NCBI RefSeq assembly: GCF_020404845.1
Contig: NZ_JAIOJZ010000026.1
Span: forward strand, 50,325 to 114,324
Direction of reading: 5' to 3'
DNA: 64,000 nucleotides
DNA from: Streptomyces hyderabadensis
Lineage (GTDB): Bacteria; Actinomycetota; Actinomycetes; Streptomycetales; Streptomycetaceae
Positions 52,933-60,660 of the stretch are shown piece by piece. Within the stretch, counting starts at the first letter, position 1. Each line of letters opens with the position of its first letter. The notes under the pieces were generated by a model, which worked only from the letters and a program-made list of their open reading frames with translations, was not told where the DNA came from and made no database searches. The position numbers and the translations under genes were made by a program.

Positions 52933-53679
52933 ATGAGTCTGTTCCGCGACGACGGCATCGTGCTGCGCACCCAGAAGCTGGGTGAGGCGGACCGGATCAT
53001 CACCATGCTCACGCGCGGTCACGGGCGGGTACGCGCCGTGGCGCGCGGGGTGCGGCGCACGAAGTCGAAGTTCGGGGCGCGGCTGGAGCCGTTCTCGCAC
53101 GTGGACGTGCAGTTCTTCTCGAAGGGCAGCGAGCTGGTCGGGCGCGGGCTGCCGCTGTGCACGCAGAGCGAGACCATCGCGCCGTACGGTGGCGGGATCG
53201 TGACCGACTACGCGCGGTACACCGCGGGGACCGCCATGCTGGAGACGGCCGAGCGGTTCACCGATCACGAGGGCGAGCCGGCGGTGCAGCAGTACCTGCT
53301 GCTGGTCGGCGCGCTCAGGACCCTCGCCCGGGGCGAGCACGCGCCGAACCTGGTGCTCGACGCCTTCCTGCTGCGCTCGCTGGCCGTGAACGGGTACGCC
53401 CCGACCTTCGGGGACTGCGCGAAGTGCGGCCTGCCCGGTCCGAACCGGTTCTTCTCGGTCGGCTCGGGCGGGTCCGTCTGCGTCGACTGCCGGGTGCCCG
53501 GCAGCGTCGTACCCTCGCCGCAGGCCCTGGAACTGCTCGGGGCGCTGCTTGCGGGAGACTGGGGCACGGCGGACGCGGCCGAGCCGCGGTACGTGCGGGA
53601 GGGGAGCGGACTGGTCTCCGCCTACCTGCACTGGCACCTGGAGCGGGGACTGCGCTCCCTGCGGTACGTCGAGAAGTAG
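52933..53679 (+). CDS. recO: DNA repair protein RecO
   Basis: This 248-residue RecO loads RecA with RecR on SSB-coated DNA. The N-terminal OB fold has MSLFRDDGIVLRTQKLGEADRIITMLTRGHGRVRAVARGVRRTKSKFG. The C-terminal domain has the zinc finger formed by CAKC and CVDC (FGDCAKCGLPGPNRFFS, GGSVCVDC). ATG 52924, with AAGGA upstream, is an alternative start. The 13-base gap to uppS and shared strand suggest one transcript. Confidence 0.95.
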   Translation: MSLFRDDGIVLRTQKLGEADRIITMLTRGHGRVRAVARGVRRTKSKFGARLEPFSHVDVQFFSKGSELVGRGLPLCTQSETIAPYGGGIVTDYARYTAGTAMLETAERFTDHEGEPAVQQYLLLVGALRTLARGEHAPNLVLDAFLLRSLAVNGYAPTFGDCAKCGLPGPNRFFSVGSGGSVCVDCRVPGSVVPSPQALELLGALLAGDWGTADAAEPRYVREGSGLVSAYLHWHLERGLRSLRYVEK

Positions 53680-53691
53680 GAGAGAACGGAT

Positions 53692-54525
53692 ATGGCCGTA
53701 CGCGGGATTCTGGGGCGCCAGCGCCGGGAGTACAGGACGCCGGAGCCGCACCCGTCCGGTGCGCGGCCGCCGAAGCTCGGTGAGCTGGTCCCGGAGCACG
53801 TGGCGATCGTCATGGACGGCAACGGCCGCTGGGCCAAGGAGCGCGGGCTGCCGCGCACCGAGGGGCACAAGGTCGGCGCCGAGCAGGTCATGGACGTGCT
53901 CCAGGGCGCGATCGAGATCGGCGTCGGGAACATCTCCCTGTACGCCTTCTCCACGGAGAACTGGAAGCGCTCGCCGGAAGAGGTGCGCTTCCTGATGAAC
54001 TTCAACCGCGACTTCATCCGCAAGTCCCGCGACACCCTCGACGGTCTCGGGGTGCGGGTGCGGTGGGCGGGGCGGATGCCCAAGCTGTGGAAGTCGGTGG
54101 CCAAGGAGCTCCAGGTCGCGCAGGAGCAGACCAAGGACAACGACCAGCTCACTCTGTATTTCTGCATGAACTACGGCGGGCGGGCGGAGATCGCCGACGC
54201 GGCGCAGGCCCTCGCCGAGGACGTGCGGTCCGGGAAGCTCGACCCGGCCAAGGTCAACGAGAAGACGCTCGCCAGGTACCTGTACTACCCGGACATGCCG
54301 GACGTGGACCTGTTCCTGCGGCCGAGCGGTGAGCAGCGCACGTCGAACTACCTGATCTGGCAGAGCGCGTACGCGGAGATGGTCTTCCAGGACGTGCTGT
54401 GGCCGGACTTCGACCGGCGCGACCTGTGGCGGGCCTGTCTGGAGTTCGCCTCCCGGGACCGCCGCTTCGGCGGCGCCATCCCCAACGAGGAACTGCTGGC
54501 CATGGAAGGCCGCAGTACCCAGTAA
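53692..54525 (+). CDS. uppS: Isoprenyl (cis-prenyl) diphosphate transferase
   Basis: A 277-residue cis-prenyltransferase of the undecaprenyl diphosphate synthase type that makes the long-chain lipid carrier for cell-wall precursors. Catalytic Asp42 lies in VAIVMDGNGRWAKERG. Further motifs are LYAFSTENWKRSPEEV, RPSGEQRTSNYLIWQSAYAEM and the C-terminal FASRDRRFGG. An N-terminal extension of about 35 residues is usual in actinobacteria. Position after recO matches conserved order. Confidence 0.96.
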   Translation: MAVRGILGRQRREYRTPEPHPSGARPPKLGELVPEHVAIVMDGNGRWAKERGLPRTEGHKVGAEQVMDVLQGAIEIGVGNISLYAFSTENWKRSPEEVRFLMNFNRDFIRKSRDTLDGLGVRVRWAGRMPKLWKSVAKELQVAQEQTKDNDQLTLYFCMNYGGRAEIADAAQALAEDVRSGKLDPAKVNEKTLARYLYYPDMPDVDLFLRPSGEQRTSNYLIWQSAYAEMVFQDVLWPDFDRRDLWRACLEFASRDRRFGGAIPNEELLAMEGRSTQ

Positions 54526-54542
54526 GCCCAGGGCGGCAGAAT

Positions 54543-54564
54543 CAGCCCGTCCGGCGTTTGAGGA
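54543..54564 (+). repeat. Dispersed intergenic repeat, copy 2
   Basis: This 22-mer contains CCGGCGTTTGAGGA and matches the minus-strand copy at 2707-2728 at 21 of 22 positions. It is followed by a GC-rich hairpin, as is the other copy. Confidence 0.6.
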
Positions 54565-54593
54565 CGAGGCCGTTCAGGCCGGAAAAAGGGGGC

Positions 54594-54610
54594 CCGGGGC
54601 GCAGCCCCGG
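54594..54610. terminator. Hairpin between convergent uppS and zur
   Basis: CCGGGGC and GCCCCGG form a perfect 7-bp stem around GCA, preceded by an A-rich stretch (GGAAAAAGGG) that would serve as a U-tract for the minus-strand zur transcript. Confidence 0.6.
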
Positions 54611-54621
54611 CCCCACCCCGC

Positions 54622-55041
54622 TCAGCCGCCGGAGGCACCCGCGCAGTCGGCGCAGGTGCCGAAGATCTCCACCGTGTGCGCCACGTTGACGTAGCCGTGT
54701 TCCGCGGCGATGGCCTCGGCCCACTTCTCCACGGCGGGGCCCTCCACCTCGACGGCCTTGCCGCAGGCGCGGCAGACCAGGTGGTGGTGATGGTCGCCGG
54801 TGGAGCAGCGCCGGTAGACGGACTCGCCCTCGGCGGTGCGCAGGACGTCGACCTCGCCGGCGTCGGCGAGGGACTGCAGGGTGCGGTAGACCGTGGTGAG
54901 CCCGACCGCGTCGCCCTTGTGCTTGAGCATGTCGTGCAGTTCCTGCGCGCTGCGGAACTCCTCGACCTCCTGGAGGGCGGCCGACACGGCAGCCCGCTGC
55001 CGGGTGGCGCGGCCCTTCACGGGCGGTCCAGCGGTGGTCAC
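54622..55041 (-). CDS. zur: Zinc uptake regulator Zur (Fur family)
   Basis: A 139-residue Fur-family repressor. The N-terminal winged helix has GRATRQRAAVSAALQEVEEFRSAQELHDMLKHKGDAVGLTTVYRTLQSLADAGEV. The metal-binding half has TGDHHHHLVCRACGK and the C-terminal IFGTCADCAG, whose CxxC pairs bind structural zinc. GTG 55041 follows GAGGAGGAATCC. The next genes on the same strand upstream are znuB, znuC and znuA, the classical Zur regulon. Confidence 0.95.
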   Translation of the reverse strand: MTTAGPPVKGRATRQRAAVSAALQEVEEFRSAQELHDMLKHKGDAVGLTTVYRTLQSLADAGEVDVLRTAEGESVYRRCSTGDHHHHLVCRACGKAVEVEGPAVEKWAEAIAAEHGYVNVAHTVEIFGTCADCAGASGG

Positions 55042-55103
55042 TGGATTCCTCCTCACGTCTTCGCGGCTTGCCGGGCCATTGTGCCAGCCCGGCCTGTCCG
55101 CGG

Positions 55104-56006
55104 TCAGACGCCGACCTCGTCGGCGGCCCCCCTGGTGGCCGGAATCTTGCACTCCGCCGGATCCGCGGCCGGTTGCGCGGCGGCGAGTGCCCGCGCGCGT
55201 CGCCTGGCCAGCGGTGCCGCCAGCAGGCTCAGCAGGATGAACGCGCCGATGGTGAGCAGCACGATCGTCGCGCCGGGCGGCACGTCCTGGTAGTACGAGG
55301 TGACCGTGCCGCCGATCGTCACGCTCACGCCGAGCGCCACGGAGATCGCGAAGGTGGCGGCGAAGCTGCGGGTGAGCTGCTGGGCCGCGGCCACCGGGAC
55401 CACCATCAGCGCGGAGACCAGGAGCAGGCCGACGACGCGCATCGCGACGGTGACCGTGACCGCCGCCGTGACGGCCGTCAGCAGGTTCAGCGCACGCACC
55501 GGCAGCCCGGTGACCCGGGCGAACTCCTCGTCCTGGCTGACGGCGAACAGCTGGCGGCGCAGCCCGACCGTGACCAGGACCACGAAGGCGGCCAGCAGGC
55601 AGATCGCGGTCACGTCGGACTCGGAGACCGTCGACAGGGAGCCGAAGAGGTACGAGGTGAGGTTGGCGTTGGAGCCGCCCGGCGCGAGGTTGATGAACAT
55701 CACGCCGCCCGCCATGCCGCCGTAGAAGAGCATGGCGAGGGCGATGTCGCCGCGGGTCTTGCCGTACCAGCGGATCAGCTCCATGAGGACCGCGCCGAGG
55801 ACCGAGACCAGGGTCGCCATCCAGACGGGGGACCAGGTCAGCAGGAAGCCGAGGCCGACGCCGGTCATCGCCACGTGGCCGATGCCGTCGCCCATCAGGG
55901 CCTGGCGGCGCTGGACCAGGTAGATGCCGATGGCCGGGGCGGTGATGCCCACCAGGACGGCGGCGAGCAGCGCCCGCTGCATGAAGGCGTAGTTCAGTAT
56001 TTCCAT
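55104..56006 (-). CDS. znuB: Zinc ABC transporter permease ZnuB
   Basis: A 300-residue membrane permease of the metal ABC-3 family with about eight segments, from MEILNYAFMQRALLAAVLVGITAPAIGIYLVQRRQALMGDGIGHVAMTGVGLG to GATIVLLTIGAFILLSLLA. GDGIGHVAMTGVGLG is the conserved cytoplasmic loop. It partners ZnuC and ZnuA for high-affinity zinc import. It lies 13 bases downstream of znuC. The last residues are a short hydrophilic tail. Confidence 0.93.
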   Translation of the reverse strand: MEILNYAFMQRALLAAVLVGITAPAIGIYLVQRRQALMGDGIGHVAMTGVGLGFLLTWSPVWMATLVSVLGAVLMELIRWYGKTRGDIALAMLFYGGMAGGVMFINLAPGGSNANLTSYLFGSLSTVSESDVTAICLLAAFVVLVTVGLRRQLFAVSQDEEFARVTGLPVRALNLLTAVTAAVTVTVAMRVVGLLLVSALMVVPVAAAQQLTRSFAATFAISVALGVSVTIGGTVTSYYQDVPPGATIVLLTIGAFILLSLLAAPLARRRARALAAAQPAADPAECKIPATRGAADEVGV

Positions 56007-56019
56007 GGTCGTCGCCTTC

Positions 56020-56790
56020 TCAGCTCAGCAGGCCGGTGCGGATCGGTTCGGCGCCCGCCGGTGCGTGCGGGTGGACGTGGTCGTGGCCGGGCAGCGCGTG
56101 CTGGCCGACCGCCTCGGGCGGCGGGCCGTCGTGCAGGACGCAGCCGTCGCGGAGGACGACCGCCCGGTCGATCAGCGGCTCCAGCGGGCCCAGCTCGTGC
56201 AGGACCAGGAGGACGGTGGCGCCGGCCGCGACCTGCGCCCGCAGGGTCTGGGCCAGCACTTCCTGGCTGGCCAGGTCGACGCCGGCCATCGGCTCGTCCA
56301 TGATCAGCAGCTCGGGCTCGGCGGCGAGCGCGCGGGCGATCAGCACGCGCTGGTGCTGGCCGCCGGAGAGGGCGTTCACCGAGTCCTTGGCGCGGTCGGC
56401 CATGCCGACCAGGTCGAGGGCGCGGCGCACGGCCTCGTGGTCCGCCTTGCGCAGGACGCCGAAGCGGGCCCGGGAGAGCCGGCCCGAGGAGACCACCTCG
56501 GTCACCGTGGCGGGGACGCCGCCCGCGGCCGTGGTGCGCTGCGGGACGTAGCCCACGCGCGCCCAGTCGCGGAAGCGGCGCCTGGGGGTGCCGAACAGCT
56601 CGATCTCCCCGCCCGTCACCGGCACCTGGCCGATGATCGTGCGCACGGCCGTGGACTTGCCCGAGCCGTTGGCGCCGAGCAGCGCGACCACCTGGCCGCG
56701 CCGCACGGTGAGGTCGATGCCGCGCAGGACGGGGCGTGAGCCCAGCTCGGCGCGGACGCCGCGCAGGGATATGACGGACTCGTCGCTCAC
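56020..56790 (-). CDS. znuC: Zinc ABC transporter ATPase ZnuC
   Basis: A 256-residue ABC ATPase with Walker A GANGSGKST, Q-loop YVPQRTTAA, the signature NALSGGQHQRVLIARAL, Walker B LLIMDEPMAGVD and H-loop LVLHELG. The C-terminal tail is His-rich (GQHALPGHDHVHPHAPAG), a trait of zinc transporters. GTG 56790 follows GGAGGACCTC. A longer frame continuing into znuA is only a shadow. Confidence 0.95.
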   Translation of the reverse strand: MSDESVISLRGVRAELGSRPVLRGIDLTVRRGQVVALLGANGSGKSTAVRTIIGQVPVTGGEIELFGTPRRRFRDWARVGYVPQRTTAAGGVPATVTEVVSSGRLSRARFGVLRKADHEAVRRALDLVGMADRAKDSVNALSGGQHQRVLIARALAAEPELLIMDEPMAGVDLASQEVLAQTLRAQVAAGATVLLVLHELGPLEPLIDRAVVLRDGCVLHDGPPPEAVGQHALPGHDHVHPHAPAGAEPIRTGLLS

Positions 56791-56828
56791 GAGGTCCTCC
56801 GTAACGATCGAACTGCGGGTGGTACTGC

Positions 56829-57809
56829 TTACTTGGCGCCGAGGGCGGTCTCCAGCGCCTTGAGGTTGGACTGCATGACCCCGAGGTAGTCGTCGCCCTT
56901 GGACTTGTCGGTGATGCCCTCCAGCGGATCGAGGACGTCCGTCTTCAGGCCCGCGTCCTTGGCGAGGGTCTTCGCGGTCTTGTCGGACACCAGTGTCTCG
57001 TAGAAGACGGTGGTGACGCCGTCGGCCTTGGCCTCCTGCTGGAGTTCCTTGATCCGGGCGGGGCTGGGCTCGCTCTCCGGGTCGAGGCCGTTGATGGCCT
57101 CCTGGGTGAGGCCGTAGCGCTCGGCGAGGTAGCCGAAGGCGGCGTGGTTGGTGAAGAAGACCTTGGTGTCGGTCTTCGCCAGACCGTCCTTGTACGCCGT
57201 GTTCAGGCCGGCCAGCTTCTTCGCCAGCGCCTCGGCGTTCTTCCGGTAGTCGTCGGCGTGGTCCGGGTCGGCCTTCTCGAACGACTTGGCCACGCCCTCG
57301 GCGATCTCGGCGTACTTCACCGGGTCCAGCCAGACGTGCGGGTCGAGGGCGTGCTCGCCGCCCTCGGAGTGCTCCTCCTCGGCGTGCTCGTCCGCGTGCT
57401 CCTCGCCGCCGTGGTCGTGCTCCACGTCGCCGTGGTCTTCCAGCTTGGTCAGCGTGGCCGCGTCGATCTTCGTCTTCACGTCGGACTGGGCGATGGCCTC
57501 GTCCACGGCGGGCTGGAGGGTCTTGAGGTAGAGCACCGCGTCCGCCTCGCCCATCTCGGCGGTCTGCTTGGCGCTCAGCTCCAGGTCGTGCGGCTCCTGG
57601 CCGGGCTCGGTGAGCGTGGTGACGTTCACGTGGTCCCCGCCGATCTGCTCGGCGAGGTACTCCATGGGGTAGAACGACGCGACGACGTCGAACTTGTCCG
57701 TATTGCCCGCCGCAGAGCTGTCGCTGGAGCAGGCGGAGAGGGTGCCGAGGCCGAGCGCGGTGGCCGCGGTGACTGCTATGCCGGATATGCGGCGTCGTCG
57801 TACGTTCAT
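56829..57809 (-). CDS. znuA: Zinc ABC transporter substrate-binding lipoprotein ZnuA
   Basis: A 326-residue periplasmic-type binding protein of the ZnuA/PsaA family, anchored as a lipoprotein (LSAC, C27). A His-rich loop (EDHGDVEHDHGGEEHADEHAE and HSEGGEH) lies at about residues 128-160, then LDPHVWLDPVKY, FFTNHAAFGYLAERYG and FYETLVSDKTAKTLA. These are the usual metal-binding histidines and acid. ATG 57809, 57818 and 57827 are in frame; the first gives the normal signal. A Zur box lies immediately upstream. Confidence 0.93.
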   Translation of the reverse strand: MNVRRRRISGIAVTAATALGLGTLSACSSDSSAAGNTDKFDVVASFYPMEYLAEQIGGDHVNVTTLTEPGQEPHDLELSAKQTAEMGEADAVLYLKTLQPAVDEAIAQSDVKTKIDAATLTKLEDHGDVEHDHGGEEHADEHAEEEHSEGGEHALDPHVWLDPVKYAEIAEGVAKSFEKADPDHADDYRKNAEALAKKLAGLNTAYKDGLAKTDTKVFFTNHAAFGYLAERYGLTQEAINGLDPESEPSPARIKELQQEAKADGVTTVFYETLVSDKTAKTLAKDAGLKTDVLDPLEGITDKSKGDDYLGVMQSNLKALETALGAK

Positions 57810-57830
57810 GACACCCATTTTCAACAAATA

Positions 57831-57845
57831 TGGAAACCGTTGTCA
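57831..57845. promoter_or_regulatory. Candidate Zur box upstream of znuA
   Basis: TGGAAACCGTTGTCA is a 7-1-7 imperfect inverted repeat (five of seven positions symmetric) resembling the Streptomyces Zur box TGAAAATGATTTTCA. It lies just upstream of the znuA start codons and between znuA and glyS. Confidence 0.5.
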
Positions 57846-57970
57846 ACAAGCGCCCGATCGCACAGACGGCAGGCCCCGATTTGGTCGTGGGGCGGCCCAC
57901 GCCGGTAACCTGAAGCATTCTCTGGAAGCATCCTCGCTTCGTCGCCCGTCGTCGTAATGAAGAGAGCACC

Positions 57971-59353
57971 GTGGCCGCCGACAAGATCGACACCATCGTC
58001 AGCCTGAGCAAGCGCCGTGGCTTCGTATTCCCCTGCAGTGAGATCTACGGCGGTCAGCGCGCCGCCTGGGACTACGGTCCGTTGGGTGTCGAGCTCAAGG
58101 AGAACCTCAAGCGCCAGTGGTGGCGCTACATGGTCACCTCGCGCGAGGACGTCGTCGGTCTCGACTCCTCCGTGATCCTGGCCCCCGAGGTCTGGGTGGC
58201 CTCCGGTCACGTCGCCACCTTCACGGACCCGCTGACCGAGTGCACCTCCTGCCACAAGCGGTTCCGCGCGGACCACCTGGAGGAGGCGTACGAGGAGAAG
58301 AAGGGCCACGCCCCGGAGAACGGCCTGGCCGACCTCAACTGCCCCAACTGCGGCAACAAGGGCACCTTCACCGAGCCCAAGCAGTTCTCCGGTCTGCTCT
58401 CCACCCACCTCGGCCCGACCCAGGACAGCGGCTCCGTCGCCTACCTGCGGCCCGAGACCGCCCAGGGCATCTTCACCAACTTCGCCCAGGTGCAGACCAC
58501 TTCGCGCCGCAAGCCGCCGTTCGGCATCGCCCAGATGGGCAAGTCCTTCCGCAACGAGATCACGCCCGGCAACTTCATCTTCCGCACCCGCGAGTTCGAG
58601 CAGATGGAGATGGAGTTCTTCGTCAAGCCGGGCGAGGACGAGAAGTGGCAGGAGTACTGGATGGAGCAGCGCTGGAACTGGTACACCGGTCTCGGCCTGC
58701 GCGAGGAGAACATGCGGTGGTACGAGCACCCGCAGGAGAAGCTCTCCCACTACTCCAAGCGCACCGCCGACATCGAGTACCGCTTCCAGTTCGGCGGCAG
58801 TGAGTGGGGCGAGCTGGAGGGCGTCGCCAACCGCACCGACTACGACCTCTCCTCGCACGCCAAGGCCTCCGGCCAGGACCTCTCCTACTACGACCAGGAG
58901 GCCCAGGAGCGCTGGACGCCGTACGTCATCGAGCCGGCGGCCGGTGTCGGGCGCGCGATGCTCGCCTTCCTGCTCGACGCGTACATCGAGGACGAGGCGC
59001 CGAACGCCAAGGGCAAGCTGGAGAAGCGCACTGTGCTGCGGCTCGACCCGCGGTTGTCCCCGGTGAAGGTCGCCGTGCTGCCGCTGTCCCGCAACCCGGA
59101 GCTGTCGCCGAAGGCGAAGGGGCTGGCGCAGGCGCTGCGGCAGCACTGGAACATCGAGTTCGACGACGCGGGTGCGATCGGGCGGCGGTACCGGCGCCAG
59201 GACGAGATCGGGACGCCGTTCTGTGTGACCGTCGACTTCGACACGCTGGACGACAACGCGGTGACCGTGCGGGAGCGCGACACGATGAAGCAGGAGCGCG
59301 TGTCGCTGGACCAGATCGAGGGGTACCTCGCGTCTCGGCTGGTTGGCTGCTGA
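57971..59353 (+). CDS. glyS: Glycyl-tRNA synthetase (class II, alpha2)
   Basis: A 460-residue single-chain glycyl-tRNA synthetase of the archaeal/eukaryotic-like dimeric type. Motif 1 and ATP site: FPCSEIYGGQRAAWDYGPLGVELKENLKRQWW. Motif 2: GKSFRNEITPGNFIFRTREFEQMEMEFF. Motif 3: AGVGRAMLAFLLDAY. A zinc-binding insert has CTSC-HKRF and CPNC-GNKG. The C-terminal anticodon-binding part ends in RERDTMKQERVSLDQIEGYL. GTG 57971 follows GAGAG. It is divergent from znuA. Confidence 0.96.
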   Translation: MAADKIDTIVSLSKRRGFVFPCSEIYGGQRAAWDYGPLGVELKENLKRQWWRYMVTSREDVVGLDSSVILAPEVWVASGHVATFTDPLTECTSCHKRFRADHLEEAYEEKKGHAPENGLADLNCPNCGNKGTFTEPKQFSGLLSTHLGPTQDSGSVAYLRPETAQGIFTNFAQVQTTSRRKPPFGIAQMGKSFRNEITPGNFIFRTREFEQMEMEFFVKPGEDEKWQEYWMEQRWNWYTGLGLREENMRWYEHPQEKLSHYSKRTADIEYRFQFGGSEWGELEGVANRTDYDLSSHAKASGQDLSYYDQEAQERWTPYVIEPAAGVGRAMLAFLLDAYIEDEAPNAKGKLEKRTVLRLDPRLSPVKVAVLPLSRNPELSPKAKGLAQALRQHWNIEFDDAGAIGRRYRRQDEIGTPFCVTVDFDTLDDNAVTVRERDTMKQERVSLDQIEGYLASRLVGC

Positions 59354-59374
59354 ACGTCCGGTTCGGTTGCCGTA

Positions 59375-59395
59375 CCAGGGGGCTCTGCCCCCTGG
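59375..59395 (+). terminator. glyS hairpin terminator
   Basis: CCAGGGGGC and GCCCCCTGG form a perfect 9-bp stem with a TCT loop, 21 bases after the glyS stop. Confidence 0.7.
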
Positions 59396-59411
59396 ACCCC
59401 CGGGGACCTGT

Positions 59412-59450
59412 GCCCACCCACCACCCGACTCGGTCGGCTGGTGGGTGGGC
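59412..59450. terminator. Strong bidirectional terminator between glyS and chitinase
   Basis: GCCCACCCACCA (59412-59423) pairs perfectly with TGGTGGGTGGGC (59439-59450), with an inner CCGAC/GTCGG hairpin (59425-59429 with 59433-59437), and is followed by GTTTT. It ends both convergent genes. Confidence 0.85.
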
Positions 59451-59459
59451 GTTTTCGCG

Positions 59460-60536
59460 TCAGCGGCCCTGCAGGGACTTCACGTTGTTGCCGAAGGTCC
59501 AGTTCTTCGAGCCGTCCCAGTTGAGGGACCAGGTCATCAGGCCCTTGAGGGAGCCGTTGTAGTGGTTCCAGGCCTGGGAGACCAGGGAAGGTGACATGTG
59601 GCCGCCGCCCGCGCCGGGCTGGGCGGGCAGGCCCGGGACCTGCTTGTCGTAGGGCACCCGGATCGTCGTGCCCTGGATGACCAGGCCCTTGTTGAGGCAG
59701 TCGGTCTGGGCGGTGAAGCCCTGTACGGTGCCGGCCGAGTAGGAGTCGCCGGAACAGCCGTACATGCTGCCGTTGTAGTACTGCATGTTCAGCCACCACA
59801 GGCGGCCGTTGTCCGCGTACTTCTTGATGATCGGCAGGTACGCGCCCCAGATCGAGCCGTAGACGATGCTGCCGCCGGTCACGTACGCCGTCTCCGGGGC
59901 CATCGTGAGGCCGAAGTTGGCGGGCATGCGGGCCAGCACGCCGTCGATGATGCGGATCAGGTTGGCCTGGGACGTGGAGAGCTGGTTGATGTTGCCGCTG
60001 CCGGTCAGGCCGGTCTCGATGTCGATGTCGATGCCGTCGAAGTTGTACTCCTTCAGGATCGGCACGATCGTGTCGACGAAACGGTCCGCCACTGCGGTCG
60101 AGTTGAGATCGATGCCGGCCGTCGCGCCGCCGATGGAGAGCAGGAGTGTCTGCCCGGACGCCTTGGCCGCGCACATCTCCGCGGGCGTCGCCACCTTCAC
60201 GCCGGTGTCCATGCCGTCCTCCCACAGGGCCGTCCCGTCGGAGAGGATCACCGGGAAGGCCGCGTTGAGGACGTTGTAGCCGTGGGCGGCGATCTCGGGG
60301 TTGGTGATCGGGGTCCAGCCGAAGGGCGGGTGGACCCCGTTGGCGGCTCCGTCCCAGTTCTCCCAGTAGCCCTGGAGGACCTTGCCCGCGGGCTTCGACT
60401 TCACGGCGCAGGTGTCGGCGGCCGCGCCGGTGGGGGCGGCGCCCTCGGGAGCCGCCGACGCGGTGGCGACTCCCAGCGGGACCAGAACGGTGGCCGCCAG
60501 TGCGGCGGCCAGTAGACGGATCTTGCGGCGGATCAT
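59460..60536 (-). CDS. Secreted GH18 chitinase
   Basis: A 358-residue chitinase with a signal peptide (MIRRKIRLLAAALAATVLVPLGVATASA, cut near residue 28). The catalytic motif is D167-GI-D170-I-D172-I-E174 in FDGIDIDIE, preceded by LLLSIGGATA. It lacks carbohydrate-binding domains, unlike many Streptomyces chitinases, so it probably acts on soluble chitooligomers or as a stand-alone catalytic module. DasR-type operators flank its -35 box. Confidence 0.93.
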   Translation of the reverse strand: MIRRKIRLLAAALAATVLVPLGVATASAAPEGAAPTGAAADTCAVKSKPAGKVLQGYWENWDGAANGVHPPFGWTPITNPEIAAHGYNVLNAAFPVILSDGTALWEDGMDTGVKVATPAEMCAAKASGQTLLLSIGGATAGIDLNSTAVADRFVDTIVPILKEYNFDGIDIDIETGLTGSGNINQLSTSQANLIRIIDGVLARMPANFGLTMAPETAYVTGGSIVYGSIWGAYLPIIKKYADNGRLWWLNMQYYNGSMYGCSGDSYSAGTVQGFTAQTDCLNKGLVIQGTTIRVPYDKQVPGLPAQPGAGGGHMSPSLVSQAWNHYNGSLKGLMTWSLNWDGSKNWTFGNNVKSLQGR

Positions 60537-60592
60537 GCCGGGCCTCCCGGTGGGGGTTCGGTGAGGGAGAGACGTCTTGTGTCGTAGGCATG

Positions 60593-60621
60593 ACAGTGCA
60601 GTGGTCCAGACCTTTCGTCAA
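60593..60621 (-). promoter_or_regulatory. Chitinase promoter
   Basis: On the minus strand TTGACG (60621-60616) and CACTGT (60598-60593) are spaced 17 bases apart. The -35 box lies between two DasR-type sites. Confidence 0.65.
60600..60615. promoter_or_regulatory. DasR-responsive element (dre), site 1
   Basis: AGTGGTCCAGACCTTT matches the dre consensus built on TGGTCTAGACCA (one change in the core). Site 2, at 60621-60636, is AGAGGTCTGGACCAAG. DasR senses N-acetylglucosamine-6-phosphate and represses chitin utilisation genes. Confidence 0.8.
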
Positions 60622-60636
60622 GAGGTCTGGACCAAG
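60621..60636. promoter_or_regulatory. DasR-responsive element (dre), site 2
   Basis: AGAGGTCTGGACCAAG is the reverse-oriented partner of site 1 and carries the same GGTC-TNG-ACC core. The two sites lie 21 bases apart and bracket the -35 box. Confidence 0.8.
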
Positions 60637-60660
60637 TGGCGCGGGTGGATCGGGCGGTCG

